Positions 20,897 through 31,168 of a stretch of 64,000 nucleotides of DNA are shown here, one piece after another (position 1 is the first letter of the stretch; each line of letters opens with the position of its first letter). The notes under the pieces are model-generated. The model made no database searches. It was not told where the DNA came from and saw nothing but the letters and a program-made list of their open reading frames with translations. Position numbers and translations under genes: made by a program. Origin of the DNA: Albugo candida (taxonomy: Eukaryota > Oomycota > Peronosporomycetes > Albuginales > Albuginaceae); contig CAJNAR010000146.1 of NCBI GenBank assembly GCA_905220665.1, forward strand, positions 558,001 through 622,000. The letters run 5' to 3'.

Positions 20897-23800
20897 CTAC
20901 AAAGGCATACCCTTCGAACGGAGCTTTCGTCTGAATCCTTTTTTGTGCTTAGAATGATACTGAGCTTGGATATTCTGATTTCTATGCTGTCGGATCGTAT
21001 CATAAAATTGTTCCATTTCTTCCGTCTCTGAAGCCTCTGCCTGTTTTGCAATACTCCGCTGTGTTCTTCTAATATTCAAGGACGTCGCTTTCCCAATCTC
21101 AATCTGCTTTTGGATGTGTATGACATCAGCATAAATGGGACGTATGTTGACGTGATGCAGAGTTTCGTGTACTCGCTTCCACATCGTTGCGGTCTGTAAT
21201 GCGACGTACTCCTTCACACCTTCAAGTAGAAGCCTCTCCTGAACTGACAATTCCAAAGCGCATGAATCAAGAGCTTCCGCCGAGATCAAACTGAAAATAA
21301 TTGAAACTCTGATCGTGGAAACGTCCATTTGATTCTTAAAAGGCTCAGTCGAAGGAGCGAAAGTGGAATCTGGAAGTATGTCTATGCGAGGCTTTGGCTC
21401 GTAACTAAACCTCTGACCAAGTTCCTCGTGTACATGAGCGGCTTCCAGTGCTTCTTCGAGTCGATTAAAGGCCGCCGACGATGGTCGTAACAAGCGACCT
21501 TTTTGCTCTGATGAGGAGAATGACCGTGATAATCCAATATCTGCCTCATTCACATGATTCCCGTCAACTTCCGAGTCAGATTGGGTGACAGTGTCACCGT
21601 CAGACATTGTATCAAACTTTGTGATACAACATTCATCGCATTTTACATTGTCCACCAGTTGGAGCAGTAATTGTACCGCATTGAGCATCCTTCCTTGTTG
21701 TTTTGAGCTCTTCCAAGAAGTGAACGAAGGTACAAAAGCTGGATTCACAGCCAATTCGACAAGCGCGGCAAGGATTTGATTCCTCAGAGATTTTGTAGCA
21801 ACGCACATGGCGTCCAATAATGTGGTGACTCCGTCCTCTCCTAAGAATATGAGTTCACTCGTAGCATTACCAATGATGCATGAACGCACAGCATGTATCG
21901 CGGCGCTAAAGACACCATTCTCGATACGGGATCGTACGCATTCCTTCTCCAAGATCATCAAAACTTGATGCACTCCGTTCGCTACCTGAAAATGACACGT
22001 GTTTGCAGAGTGTTTTCGACAAAGCTCCGAAGCAACAATGAGAGCGCTACTCAGTATTCCAGAGCCTGCAGACGATTCCATTGCTTCCACGCAAATATCA
22101 ACTGCTTTAAGAGAGCCCAGCTCATCTTGAAGAGCTGCATCTCGAGATGAGCATACAAACTGAGAGAATAATTGCCATATTGCTTCCAGTTGTTGTCCGT
22201 CAACTACGCCGTTTTTGATCAGAGCCAGCAAGGTCTGATATCCACCTATTTCAGCAAAGTGTGCGTGCAGTGTCAAACTCCACATGCTCAAAATGTCAGT
22301 TGCGAGAAGTCGTAATGCGTCATACTGCTGGGGACCCGGCATCGCCAAATTTCTATTCCGGCTGTTATTTTGATTCTTCGTCTCTAAATCCTCATAGCTG
22401 GTCTTCACGTATTGAAGTATCACTTCCACAAAGCGATAGTCAATCACCTCATTTCTAACTGCCTCATCATTACACGAAATGTGAACAATAAGGCGCCATA
22501 AAATACATTTGAACTCAAAATCTTCCGTTGAAGCCGTGCTGCAATTCCGTATGTCAATTTGTTTCAAGCGAATATCTATTGAGCTGATCCTGTCGATTTC
22601 CATGGATGTAGCATAACTCAACAAACAAGAGGTCAATCCAACGCGATGGTAGCATTCAATGGCTCGATGTCGCTGCGATAACATGTATATGATTATCATA
22701 CAATCATTACGCAAGTGCTTTTCGTGATCCCGGCTCCCGAATTGGACCAGCATCACCATGACACGCATCAGTGAGGCTACTGAGGTTTCATTGGCGAGTA
22801 CAAACATAGCATTATTGACCCGGTAACGCTTCAGAAGCTCTTTCCGACTGGAAAATATCTTGTTGCGCTCTAAGTCTGACTTATTCGATTGCAAAAGGTT
22901 CGAAAATATGTTGAGAAGCGGGGAGATGAATTCATGTTTTGGACTATTGATAGTATCGAGAACGACCACAAGCCAACGAACACCGCCGAGCGCGACAAAA
23001 TCCTCTGCACTGGGATTATAGGTCGAGAATCCATCAATTATACAGAGAAGTGCATATAGAATCTCAGTGTCTCTGACTTGAACAAAGGAAACACTGTCAT
23101 CCTGGGGTTTTGACTCCACTAGAGCGTCAGGATGGCGGGTAACCTCGAGAACAGGATCACAAGTACTCAGTGCTTCTAGAAGTTGGACGATGATATACAC
23201 GACGTTCGCTTCTCTCATCAGTAATTGACAGTGCTTCTGCACACGCATGAGATCGTCTTTTCTTGTTTGGGAGATACTATCAGTCAAGTTACATGCATTT
23301 GGTCCTGGTCGGACCTCTTTTGCTGCTCTAACGCTCCTAGCGTCATAATTTATTGGACCGAGGCCTAGAGAGCATGGAACCTTCAGTCTACGATTCCAAG
23401 GACAAATCGAAAGCATCAACGTACATTCTCCTTTGGTAAACCGAAGAAGAAACGCTAGGATGATTTTTTGCGTCTTACGATTCTGAAAGACCAATAGCAG
23501 CTGACTGAGGGTCCGTAGTAACGCGCCTATCCTTTCAGAAGCTGCGAGCTCTTCATTGGATTTAAAGCGACGGAATGGCTATGGTATCAATGTCAATTAT
23601 TCGATTGAGACAAAATGGTTGTAAACAGCAAAAGTGATGGACCTTGCAACAAAGCTCAATTGCATCGTGTAATACGGGCAAGAATTCCAATTGATCATTC
23701 AAAATCTTATCGCGAAGCAGCTGAAGAAACTTATTCAATAGCTCAAAACTCTCAATTTTCCACCTTCACAACGAGAAATACAGCGATTTTGCATCACAGA

Positions 23801-23998
23801 ATGTAGTCGAAGCATATACCCGATCGCATTTTGATAGACCACATATCGAGCCAAAGCAAGATGACGAGAAGATATTGTCGCTGTTTGAGGATCACTTACA
23901 GATCTGAAAATCTTGATGAATGGATCCAAATTTGAGTATTCCTTATCCTTGCATAAAGCCCTGAATGCAGCATCATCGACTTCCTCTCGCGACGTCAT
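20897..23998 (-). CDS. CFAP69: Cilia- and flagella-associated protein 69 homologue (ARM-repeat)
   Basis: Central-apparatus ciliary protein. Exons 23998-23820, 23763-23643 and 23578-20897 (introns 56 and 64 nt, GT-AG) give 993 residues; human CFAP69 is about 940. From memory of the family the match runs throughout. YQNAIG followed by ELLNKFLQLL, and LHDAIELCCKPFRRFKSNEE (across the second junction), align with human YQNGLP and IIKLCGLPF. RNDCMIIIYMLSQ...IECYHRVGLT aligns with RNDILVITTIIAQ...MIECGFT. IFLGEDGVTTLLDAM and VELAVNPAFVPSFTSWK align with FLEKEGIFLLLDLL and VEFCDNPKTAAHVNAW. It implies flagellated zoospores. The upstream 215 bp is shared with the divergent saposin gene. The coding GTAAGT at 23894-23899 looks like a decoy donor. 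Confidence 0.85.
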
Positions 23999-24213
23999 CG
24001 ATGTCCTCGAACGGGCTTTGACAGAGACTGTTCATCTCTCCTGCATAGCCCGAATAAAGCACCCAATCCTGACGCATTCTCGATTCGAAATGGATTTTGA
24101 TCTTCTTTTCGGATACGTAGGGAAAGGGACTACATTCTTCTATATTTTCTTTCTGTCAGGAGCTTTCATTTGGAAATTCGAGTCATAACGAAAAGATCAC
24201 TTTGAATTTCACC
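23999..24213. promoter_or_regulatory. Short bidirectional promoter region, CFAP69 (-) and saposin-like gene (+)
   Basis: 215 bp separate divergent ATGs. It contains pyrimidine-rich tracts (TCTATATTTTCTTTC around 24139-24153) close to the saposin gene start. No consensus box is convincing. Confidence 0.4.
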
Positions 24214-27200
24214 ATGCGAGCTTTACTACTGCTCGCGACGGCGGTAGTCGTCACTATTTGTTCAGGCTTTGTGCTGTCAGAGCAAGCCAATGATCCTCAA
24301 GACACGAAGAAAGAAGCAAGATTTTCTGAGCGAATTGCTCGATTTGTCCGGAATGGACTTGCTGACCCACAAGCATACATTGTTGAGCTCTTTCAGTGGA
24401 AAGAAGTACCGGAAACTTCAAATTTTGATGATTACGATGATAATGAGAATCTTGGGTGTCGCACTGCGTTGAAGCTCCTTCAGTCAGAATCCTCAGATTG
24501 GAGCAACAGCGAAGACACTTTTGCTCGGGGGATTCTGGATACCATGAAGTACACGCTACATAGTTTGAAGGGTTCAGTGGATGAAAAGGAGGAAAAGAGC
24601 TGCAAGCAATTGGCAACTACGGATCAGATGGATGAGGTATGTCTAATAAGAATTGAAGAATGGGCAATGCTAATGGATGTGTCTCTGTGATGCAGTGTGA
24701 GAAAATTACAAACAGTCTGAAGGATGAAGCACTGGAGTATTTACACGCAGGATTATCGGAAGCAGAAGTATGCAAAAAGTTGGCTGGTGCAACAGTTGCG
24801 ACTGATTACACCGGAGCAAAATATGGGTATCCAGGAAGCAATGTGAACGAGGAAGAAAAATTATTTGCTCTTGGTGAACAAGTCACAGCCATCGTTGACG
24901 GTACTCATACTGTCGCAGGATCAGAAGTGCCGAATTCACAGAGGGGTCCATATGCCTGTAAAATGTGTCTCACGCTGGTACACTTGGTTGATGTTGCTGT
25001 TGCACAAGACTTTGAGAAAGTTCAAGAAGCACGAGAGATTATCGGGGATTTATGTGGCTCAATGTCAGAACAGTCGACGGTAAGCTTTCCTTGGTTGATT
25101 TATGCTAGTGATAGCGACGAGGAGCTCTCATTTCCATAGTGTCACCAATTTCTCGCCCGATTCGATCAGATCGTGAGCTGGATTAAAAATGGGTCAAATC
25201 CCAAATCCGTATGTGCTCGTGTCAGCATGTGTCAAGCCTCAGATCGTGAAGATGAAGAGAGAGATCAGCAATTCTTGATTTCGGCGCTTTTGCCAGCTTT
25301 TGGGTTTGACAGTTCGGAACTCGTGACATCGGAAGAGTTTGCTGATGACCATGCGTGTGTTTATTGCACCGCTATCACCACCATCATTCAGTATGTGGAC
25401 AAGTATCAGAAAGATAGTTTACACACCGTGAAAACCGTGTTAAAGTACGCTTGTAAACTTGTTCCAAAGAATTGCAAATGTGATGAGATGGAACATCACT
25501 TTGATGAAATTGTCAAATTGATCGAAGAGGGCAAAGAGCCTCGTGATGCTTGCAAAAGTATTGGTATATGTAAAGATTCCGACTACTTTCCCAAAGAACT
25601 CGCGTCAAATAAGCCTTCGTCGCAAACCATACCGTTTTTACTCAACGAACTCGAAGCTTTCTTTAATCTCGACCGGTGTATTTATTGCGATTCTATCACT
25701 ACGTTACTCCAGATTATAGTGGATGAAGAGCCCGACCAAGTCGATCAAATTCGGACGTATGCGGACATGATTTGCGAGATTCTCGGAAAAGATAATGAAT
25801 GTCATACTTATGTGGCTCAACTCGACACGGTCATTGACGAACTCAAAAGCGGAAAGCACCCGCGAGAGATTTGCGTCGATTTAAAGTATTGTACGCGTCA
25901 CTCTACCAGCACTCCAATGCCGGTGCAAGAAAGGACTCCTTCTTCAGTCGATTCCTTACCTTCAGGTCTTGATCAACATCCTTCCGACCTCTGCTTTGGT
26001 TTTGTCAAGTTTCTCGAGTATGCCTGGAGGAGAGAGCCGAGAAATGTCTTGAAAGGGTTGGAAAACACCAAGTCGATTTGTGTGGAATCAGGTGGCAACA
26101 AGGTGAGCAGAGAGTGTTCTCATGTTACAGTGCTGCCTCTGACTATGAGATGTATAGTGTCCAGTGATTTTGGATCAAATGGAGAAAATGACGAATTTGC
26201 TGGAGTCCAATGAATCTGCCGAAAACATTTGTGGACAATTTGAGATTTGCACCAGCGCATCGTCCTCTTCCGAGAGCTACGGATCATCACCGGAGAGCTG
26301 TATTCCTTGTCCTTTGCTTTTGCAGACTGTGGACTTTATGGTGAAAAATAAGCCCGAGTTCAACTCCAATGTGGCAACAAGTGCTGACATCCTGTGTGAT
26401 GCACACGATCCCAGTGAAATGGCAAGTCGAGCGACATCGCTACGGCAAAATGTATACTGACTGTTTGTGATAGTGTCGTGCTCGGATGAAGCCTTTTGAG
26501 ACTGCGGTGACATTATTGAAATCGAACGTTGCATCCGCAGCCATTTGTGCACAAATCTCAACTGCACAAGACATAGGTGGTCTCCCAAACGAGAAAGAGA
26601 CCAAACTCGTGTCATCGGCTCAGCAATGCAAAAGATGCAAGCAGAATAGTGCGCTCCTAGCTTTGGCGTCCAGTAAGCACGACAAACAGCCTCAAGCGCA
26701 AATGCAACTGGATGGCATGTGCAAACTTGTACCGCAATACTCGGATGTAAGTAAAAGTATCATAATTGAGCCTCGATTTTAAACATACTCCTAGTGTCAA
26801 CTATGGCTAACGCATCGCGATGCAATACTAAAAGGCCTATCCGAGAATGAAGACATGAGCGGAATCTGCTCCCGTATCGGTCAGTGTCCGACGATGAAGA
26901 GCCCTAAAGTCGAGAGAGCCTCGATATTTTCCACGGGATGTCTGTTTTGTGATGTTGTTGCCGAAATAATATCTTCAGCACCAAACACGGAAGCAAAATT
27001 GCAAGCGAAACGTGCGATTCAAGCAATGTGTGCCATTCTACCTCCCGATGCTCGATGTGATATTTTGGCTTCCAAATTCGACGATTTGGCAGACCTTCTG
27101 AGCAAAGGCTCCAGTCCATCTTCAGCCTGTCATTCTGTCGGCTTGTGCCTAGCTTCCGGTGTCGAAGCAACATCAATTTCTATGCAAAAAGATTTTGGGA

Positions 27201-27295
27201 AGCAGACGTATGAGTCAATTTTGAATGTGATGTCGGAGTATCTCCCATCCACAGAAAACAGCGACCAATTGGAAGACGTGTCTTTGGTAGCGTGA
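24214..27295 (+). CDS. Secreted multi-saposin (SapB) protein, eight domains, 935 aa
   Basis: Six exons: 24214-24636, 24696-25079, 25140-26102, 26158-26421, 26474-26746, 26795-27295. All junctions are phase 0. The introns are 59, 60, 55, 52 and 48 nt; the fourth has a GC donor. A cleavable signal peptide (MRALLLLATAVVVTICSG) precedes about eight SapB units, each with the six-Cys pattern (for example ACVYCTAITTIIQYV ... CDEMEHHFDEIVKLIEEG ... ACKSIGIC). Saposins bind or activate at lipid surfaces in lysosomes or after secretion. Domains 3, 4 and 8 carry a full Cys set; domain 6 ends irregularly (ICAQIS) and may have lost its final Cys. Exons 2-6 all begin with the same Cys codon of the domain. 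A role in lipid handling or as a secreted effector is inference. Confidence 0.9.
26422..26473 (+). other. GC-AG intron (intron 4 of the saposin-like gene)
   Basis: Sequence starts GCAAGT directly after the ATG codon of exon 4 and ends in GATAG before the TGT of exon 5. The 52-nt size, phase 0 and position before the Cys codon match its sister introns. The only GT alternative would be 24 nt long. Confidence 0.7.
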
Positions 27296-27397
27296 AAGAG
27301 CTTCAATCCGTTCATTTGAGTTACAAAATGTTGCAGATGCATTTATATTCTATGTTTTACTTTCTAATAATCTCCACGGCGATCGTAGCATTCTCAT

Positions 27398-28822
27398 TCA
27401 CAGAAGCGTCATCGGCTGTATCTGCTGTATCTGCTGCGAGGTATACGGTGCATACCCGTGCAACTGTGCATTGTAAATCACTGCGTGGTTCGAGTGCTCT
27501 GTTGTCACATTCGATAGACCTGAACCCATGTCCGCAGAATTCTGATGTACGTACTGATTCGCATCCAATCGATTATAATGCGATATGGAGTGTCGTTCCG
27601 CGTTGTCATCTGACGGAGCAGCGATTGACTGGAGATTTTCTGTTGTGGGAAATTGACCCTGAAAATGTGTGTGGGGATAGTGATTCGGAATGTTTCGCTC
27701 GAACGATTGCTTCAGTCTCGCGCACCCGTACATTTGACGATCGCTGGTGTATGACAGTACGCCTTGATCTTTTATAGACCATTGAGCAAGACTATCGGGA
27801 TAGTTGATAGAGCGCTCTGATTGATATTTGCTGCTTGGCTGCGCAGGTGTTCGATCGGCCAAGTTGGAAGGCAAATTACCTCCATATTGACCGAGATTTG
27901 CCGCTCGGGCATCTACCATCATCATTGATTCATACGACTGCTGATCCGTTTGGATGTGCAGGTAGGGATCTCTGGGGAATCCGTCTATCGTGTGACTTAT
28001 ATTTGGTCGCACAATGTTTGTGTTCTTGAATGGCACATTCTGGAAAGAGGTCGCTGCTCGTCTCGAATCACCAAGTGTCGATGAAGGCGCTGATGTGATA
28101 TGCGCCTGATTTGGCTGCTTCTTCATTGTCTCATAGTTGAATGTGAGAGGCTTGGGAGTTGTATTCGCATGGAAGGAGCATTTTCCTTTTTTTCGAGCTG
28201 GTTTATTGCAGTCATTGTAATCGCATCGTTTTCCACCTCCATGTTCAGCACAGAATCCTCCTCCACGATCATTCTTTGTACACTCTGCATGCTGACAGAA
28301 TCGACTTCCACCATGACTAGCACAATATCCACCTCGTTGAGCACCTTTGGTACATCCTTGTTTATCGCAGCGTTGACCGCCACCATGGGCTCGACAAAGG
28401 CCACCGCCCTGACTACTCTTGATACACCCGGCTACTTGGCACCGTATACCTCCACCGTGTGCTTTGCAAAGTCCATTCGATTGGGATGCCTTGGTGCATC
28501 CAATATGATTACATCGTTTACCTCCGCCATGACGAATGCAAAGCCCTTGACCCTGACTACTACGATCACAACCTTCGACCATGCATCGTCTACCCCCACC
28601 ATGTGCTTTACATAAGCCTTTCGAACGAACTCTTCTTCTGCAATTTGCGTACTTACAAACGCGATTCAATGTATTTGATTCATCCAAATTCTCGGAACAA
28701 ATGTCATTTATGTATTTCTCATCAATAGCGGGTTTTCTGATGTAGACATCATCATTTGTAGTAGTCTTGCTGCTACTATTACTCATTCGGCTTTTTATGC
28801 ATTTAACAACGAGATTTGGCAC
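27398..28822 (-). CDS. WRKY19-like Cys/His zinc-repeat protein, 474 aa
   Basis: Single exon. Residues 56-218 are seven tandem 24-residue units of form C-x4-C-x9-C-x2-H followed by GGG-(R/K)-R, for example CMVEGCDRSSQGQGLCIRHG. The first Cys of each unit falls at 56, 80, 104, 128, 152, 176 and 200 exactly. This is the repeat seen in plant 'WRKY19-like' and many oomycete proteins; presumed zinc-binding, nuclear and possibly DNA-binding, but I see no WRKY domain. The N-terminus is basic and the C-terminal half is Gln/Ser/Tyr-rich, typical of a transactivation or disordered region. Converges on the saposin gene (102 bp between stops); divergent from METTL17. Confidence 0.85.
   Translation of the reverse strand: MPNLVVKCIKSRMSNSSSKTTTNDDVYIRKPAIDEKYINDICSENLDESNTLNRVCKYANCRRRVRSKGLCKAHGGGRRCMVEGCDRSSQGQGLCIRHGGGKRCNHIGCTKASQSNGLCKAHGGGIRCQVAGCIKSSQGGGLCRAHGGGQRCDKQGCTKGAQRGGYCASHGGSRFCQHAECTKNDRGGGFCAEHGGGKRCDYNDCNKPARKKGKCSFHANTTPKPLTFNYETMKKQPNQAHITSAPSSTLGDSRRAATSFQNVPFKNTNIVRPNISHTIDGFPRDPYLHIQTDQQSYESMMMVDARAANLGQYGGNLPSNLADRTPAQPSSKYQSERSINYPDSLAQWSIKDQGVLSYTSDRQMYGCARLKQSFERNIPNHYPHTHFQGQFPTTENLQSIAAPSDDNAERHSISHYNRLDANQYVHQNSADMGSGLSNVTTEHSNHAVIYNAQLHGYAPYTSQQIQQIQPMTLL
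28169..28657 (-). repeat. Tandem 72-bp coding repeat, about seven copies
   Basis: DNA-level array encoding the seven 24-residue zinc-binding units. The recurring GCACATGGAGGTGGT-like block (Ala/Arg-His-Gly-Gly-Gly) is conserved between units while spacer codons differ, so the array is old rather than freshly amplified. Confidence 0.8.
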
Positions 28823-29504
28823 CGAATTAAGACGTGAGTATCACTGAGTATATAGGCGACAATGATGTTTTTATCTGTTCAGTGCAAAAAAAGTGAGATC
28901 AGCTCTGTCAGAGGTGAGTCATGTAAAAGAGGTCTCTACCAAATAAGTTGCTGTGGTGGCGATGAGTTTACGGCTTTTTTTATGTGCCAATTTCTTGAAT
29001 AATGGCCAGTTTGACGCGATTAGATCCCACAAGCAATGTAATCTTATTTTTTATATGTGATGGGCTCACTCTATGCTTCAGAATTGTTCGAATGACCACA
29101 CTTTTACAGCCTGCAACCTCATACAAAAGGAGTGACATTTACAGATTAGATTATTGCTGCTCTATAAAACGCCTTGGAGTCATGCTACACGCACACATGT
29201 AAAAATTAGAATGTTGAATGTACCGGTCCGTTGAGATGCGTTAGAATCATCTCCATTGCTCTTTCGATGATGCGCAGATGGACAGAATGGCGTTGTATCA
29301 CATTAGACGGGATGATTACAAGGTCAGGTAACTATAGCATATCGCATTTGTGCACCTAGCCCGGTGCTTTTACAAAGCGCAACATCAGAAATTGGAAAGG
29401 CACACATATTCTTGCTATATCACCACTATGTTCAGTAGCTCTATACGTGTATAAAGGGTAGAGTAAACAAGTTTGCTGAACCAATCACAAATTCTGGTTG
29501 AAAA
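28823..29504. promoter_or_regulatory. Divergent intergenic region, zinc-repeat gene (-) and METTL17 (+)
   Basis: 682 bp, AT-rich. One 66-codon plus-strand ORF (29002-29202) begins with ATG but has no recognisable features, and I treat it as chance. No tRNA-like fold or repeat seen. Confidence 0.4.
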
Positions 29505-31056
29505 ATGATTCCATTCCAACAAAAACAGATTTTACGCAATGTTCGTTTCTCTATCTTTGCGCATACCAATGCATACTTCTCTTCCAAACCCATAAAAATC
29601 TCACAACCGCTTCAATCTGAGAATGCTAACAAAAAAAGCAATCAAAATGGGGTGATTTATGACGTGAAAACCACAGTAACTCGATTGAAAGAGAATGTCG
29701 AAATGATTAGCGATATTCAGAATTTGAGCAAAAACGGACTCACAGAGCGTCTGGAGATGCCAATGGAATTAGTTAGGCGTCTGTCCACTCTCACGAAACA
29801 GCGCTCTCATTCGCAATTGGAAGATCTAAATCTAAATTATATTCGAGATGGTGAGAACGCTCGGAAATTTCCCCGTGACACGCATGAAACTCCTGTTGGC
29901 TGGACAACTAGCCAAGTGGCGCAGATACCCGCTTACTCATACGGACCATCGGAAACACTTGCGTATTTGGCGTATGAAATCGACGCGAGTTACGCTACAA
30001 TTTATAATGTCTTTCGTCAACTAAGAAATAAAGACCAGCACTTTCGCCCGACTTCGATGATTGATTTTGGTTCCGGTCCGGGTACAGCATCATGGGCAGC
30101 CAGAGAATTTTTTGATGAATCTATACAGAAACATCAAATTGTTGAAACGAGTCAGGCAATGACCGATGCGGCACAAGTTGTAATGGAAGGGTTTAATGGA
30201 TTTAGTATTCGTCGATCGTTGGATGAATTGCGCAGTGAAGTGCTTTTGAACATCAAATACGATTTCATCGTATTAAACTATGTCTTGTCGGAAATCACAA
30301 CCGATTTTGAGCGAGTAAAAATCATGTCAGTTCTATGGGAGTTGCTATCAGAGGATGGATACTTGGTGATTGTGGACCGTGGGAGTCCATGGGGCTCCCA
30401 TCAAGTCCGTTCCGCTCGTCAATTTATACTCGATTCCGTTAATAGTACTGCGGATTTCAGCGTCCAGGTAGTAGCACCATGTCCCCACAATGAACAGGTA
30501 CCTGCTACTTCGTCACTATTCTCTGAAATCTCGTAAATACTGATTGGAAACTCAAGTGTCCTGCCAGGAAAGGTACCTGGTGTCATTTTGTTCAGCGATC
30601 GCCTGTAGTCATTCGACCTCGGGATGGAACGGCAAGAAGATGGCATAACCAAAAAGGCTCCAAGTTTTCGTACGCGGTGATGAAAAGGAGCCCAGGATTG
30701 TGCAAGAGCGAAACAGAGGACAGTCCATCGAAAGCATCACTAGCTCGTATGATTCGGTATGAAATTGTCACTTGTTTTCAGCTCATACCCATCGTTCATT
30801 TTTTGTGCTGTAGCGCACCTCTCCTGGCAAAACGAAACGTGATTCTGGATCTGTGCACTCCACAAGTATGTACTTGCGTAAAATCGCGCTTTTGCAGGTT
30901 TCGTGAACTAATCCAATTCTTCAGGGAATCATTGAGCGACGGACTGTCACAAAAGGTACTTCTATGCGTGAAGTGTATCGAGCTGCTAGAAAAGCGCATT
31001 GGGGGGCGGAATGGCCCAACGACGCAAATACCTATCGCGAAGACGATAAATCTTGA
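29505..31056 (+). CDS. METTL17: Mitochondrial ribosome assembly methyltransferase-like protein METTL17/Rsm22
   Basis: Needed for small mitoribosomal subunit maturation. Exons 29505-30497, 30557-30756, 30814-30865 and 30925-31056 (introns 59, 57 and 59 nt, GT-AG; phases 0, 2, 0) give 458 residues. A basic/aromatic N-terminus (MIPFQQKQILRNVRFSIFAH) looks like a mitochondrial presequence. The Rossmann SAM-type motif SMIDFGSGPGTASWAA and the PSETLAYLAYE block are family signatures. The cysteines proposed to hold a [4Fe-4S] cluster in this family appear only after splicing: PCPHNEQ joined to CPARKGTWCHF, and a fourth in LDLCTPQ. Converges on core protein 2 (112 bp between stops). Confidence 0.93.
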
Positions 31057-31168
31057 GCGAATGTGGCGAACTAAGACCTTATATCAAGTGCGTATTTGGT
31101 GCTTACACTCTGTACCTTTCAGCCTGCCTACGAGATGCAATAGTTGTTGTGAATCACAGTTGTTACCA

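Noticed and set aside
23894..23899. Perfect GTAAGT donor in CFAP69 exon 1
   Set aside because: Continuing through it keeps residues that align with CFAP69 (ending YQNAIG); using it would delete conserved sequence and need a 149-nt intron.
26451..26473. Alternative GT-AG intron for saposin intron 4
   Set aside because: Would be about 24 nt, too short to splice; the GC-AG option matches sister introns in size and position.
27292..27777. 161-codon plus-strand frame after the saposin gene
   Set aside because: It is antisense to the zinc-repeat protein, whose composition and repeats are clearly the coding strand.
28100..28615. 171-codon Thr/Ser-rich plus-strand frame
   Set aside because: Shadow of the 72-bp zinc-repeat array on the opposite strand.
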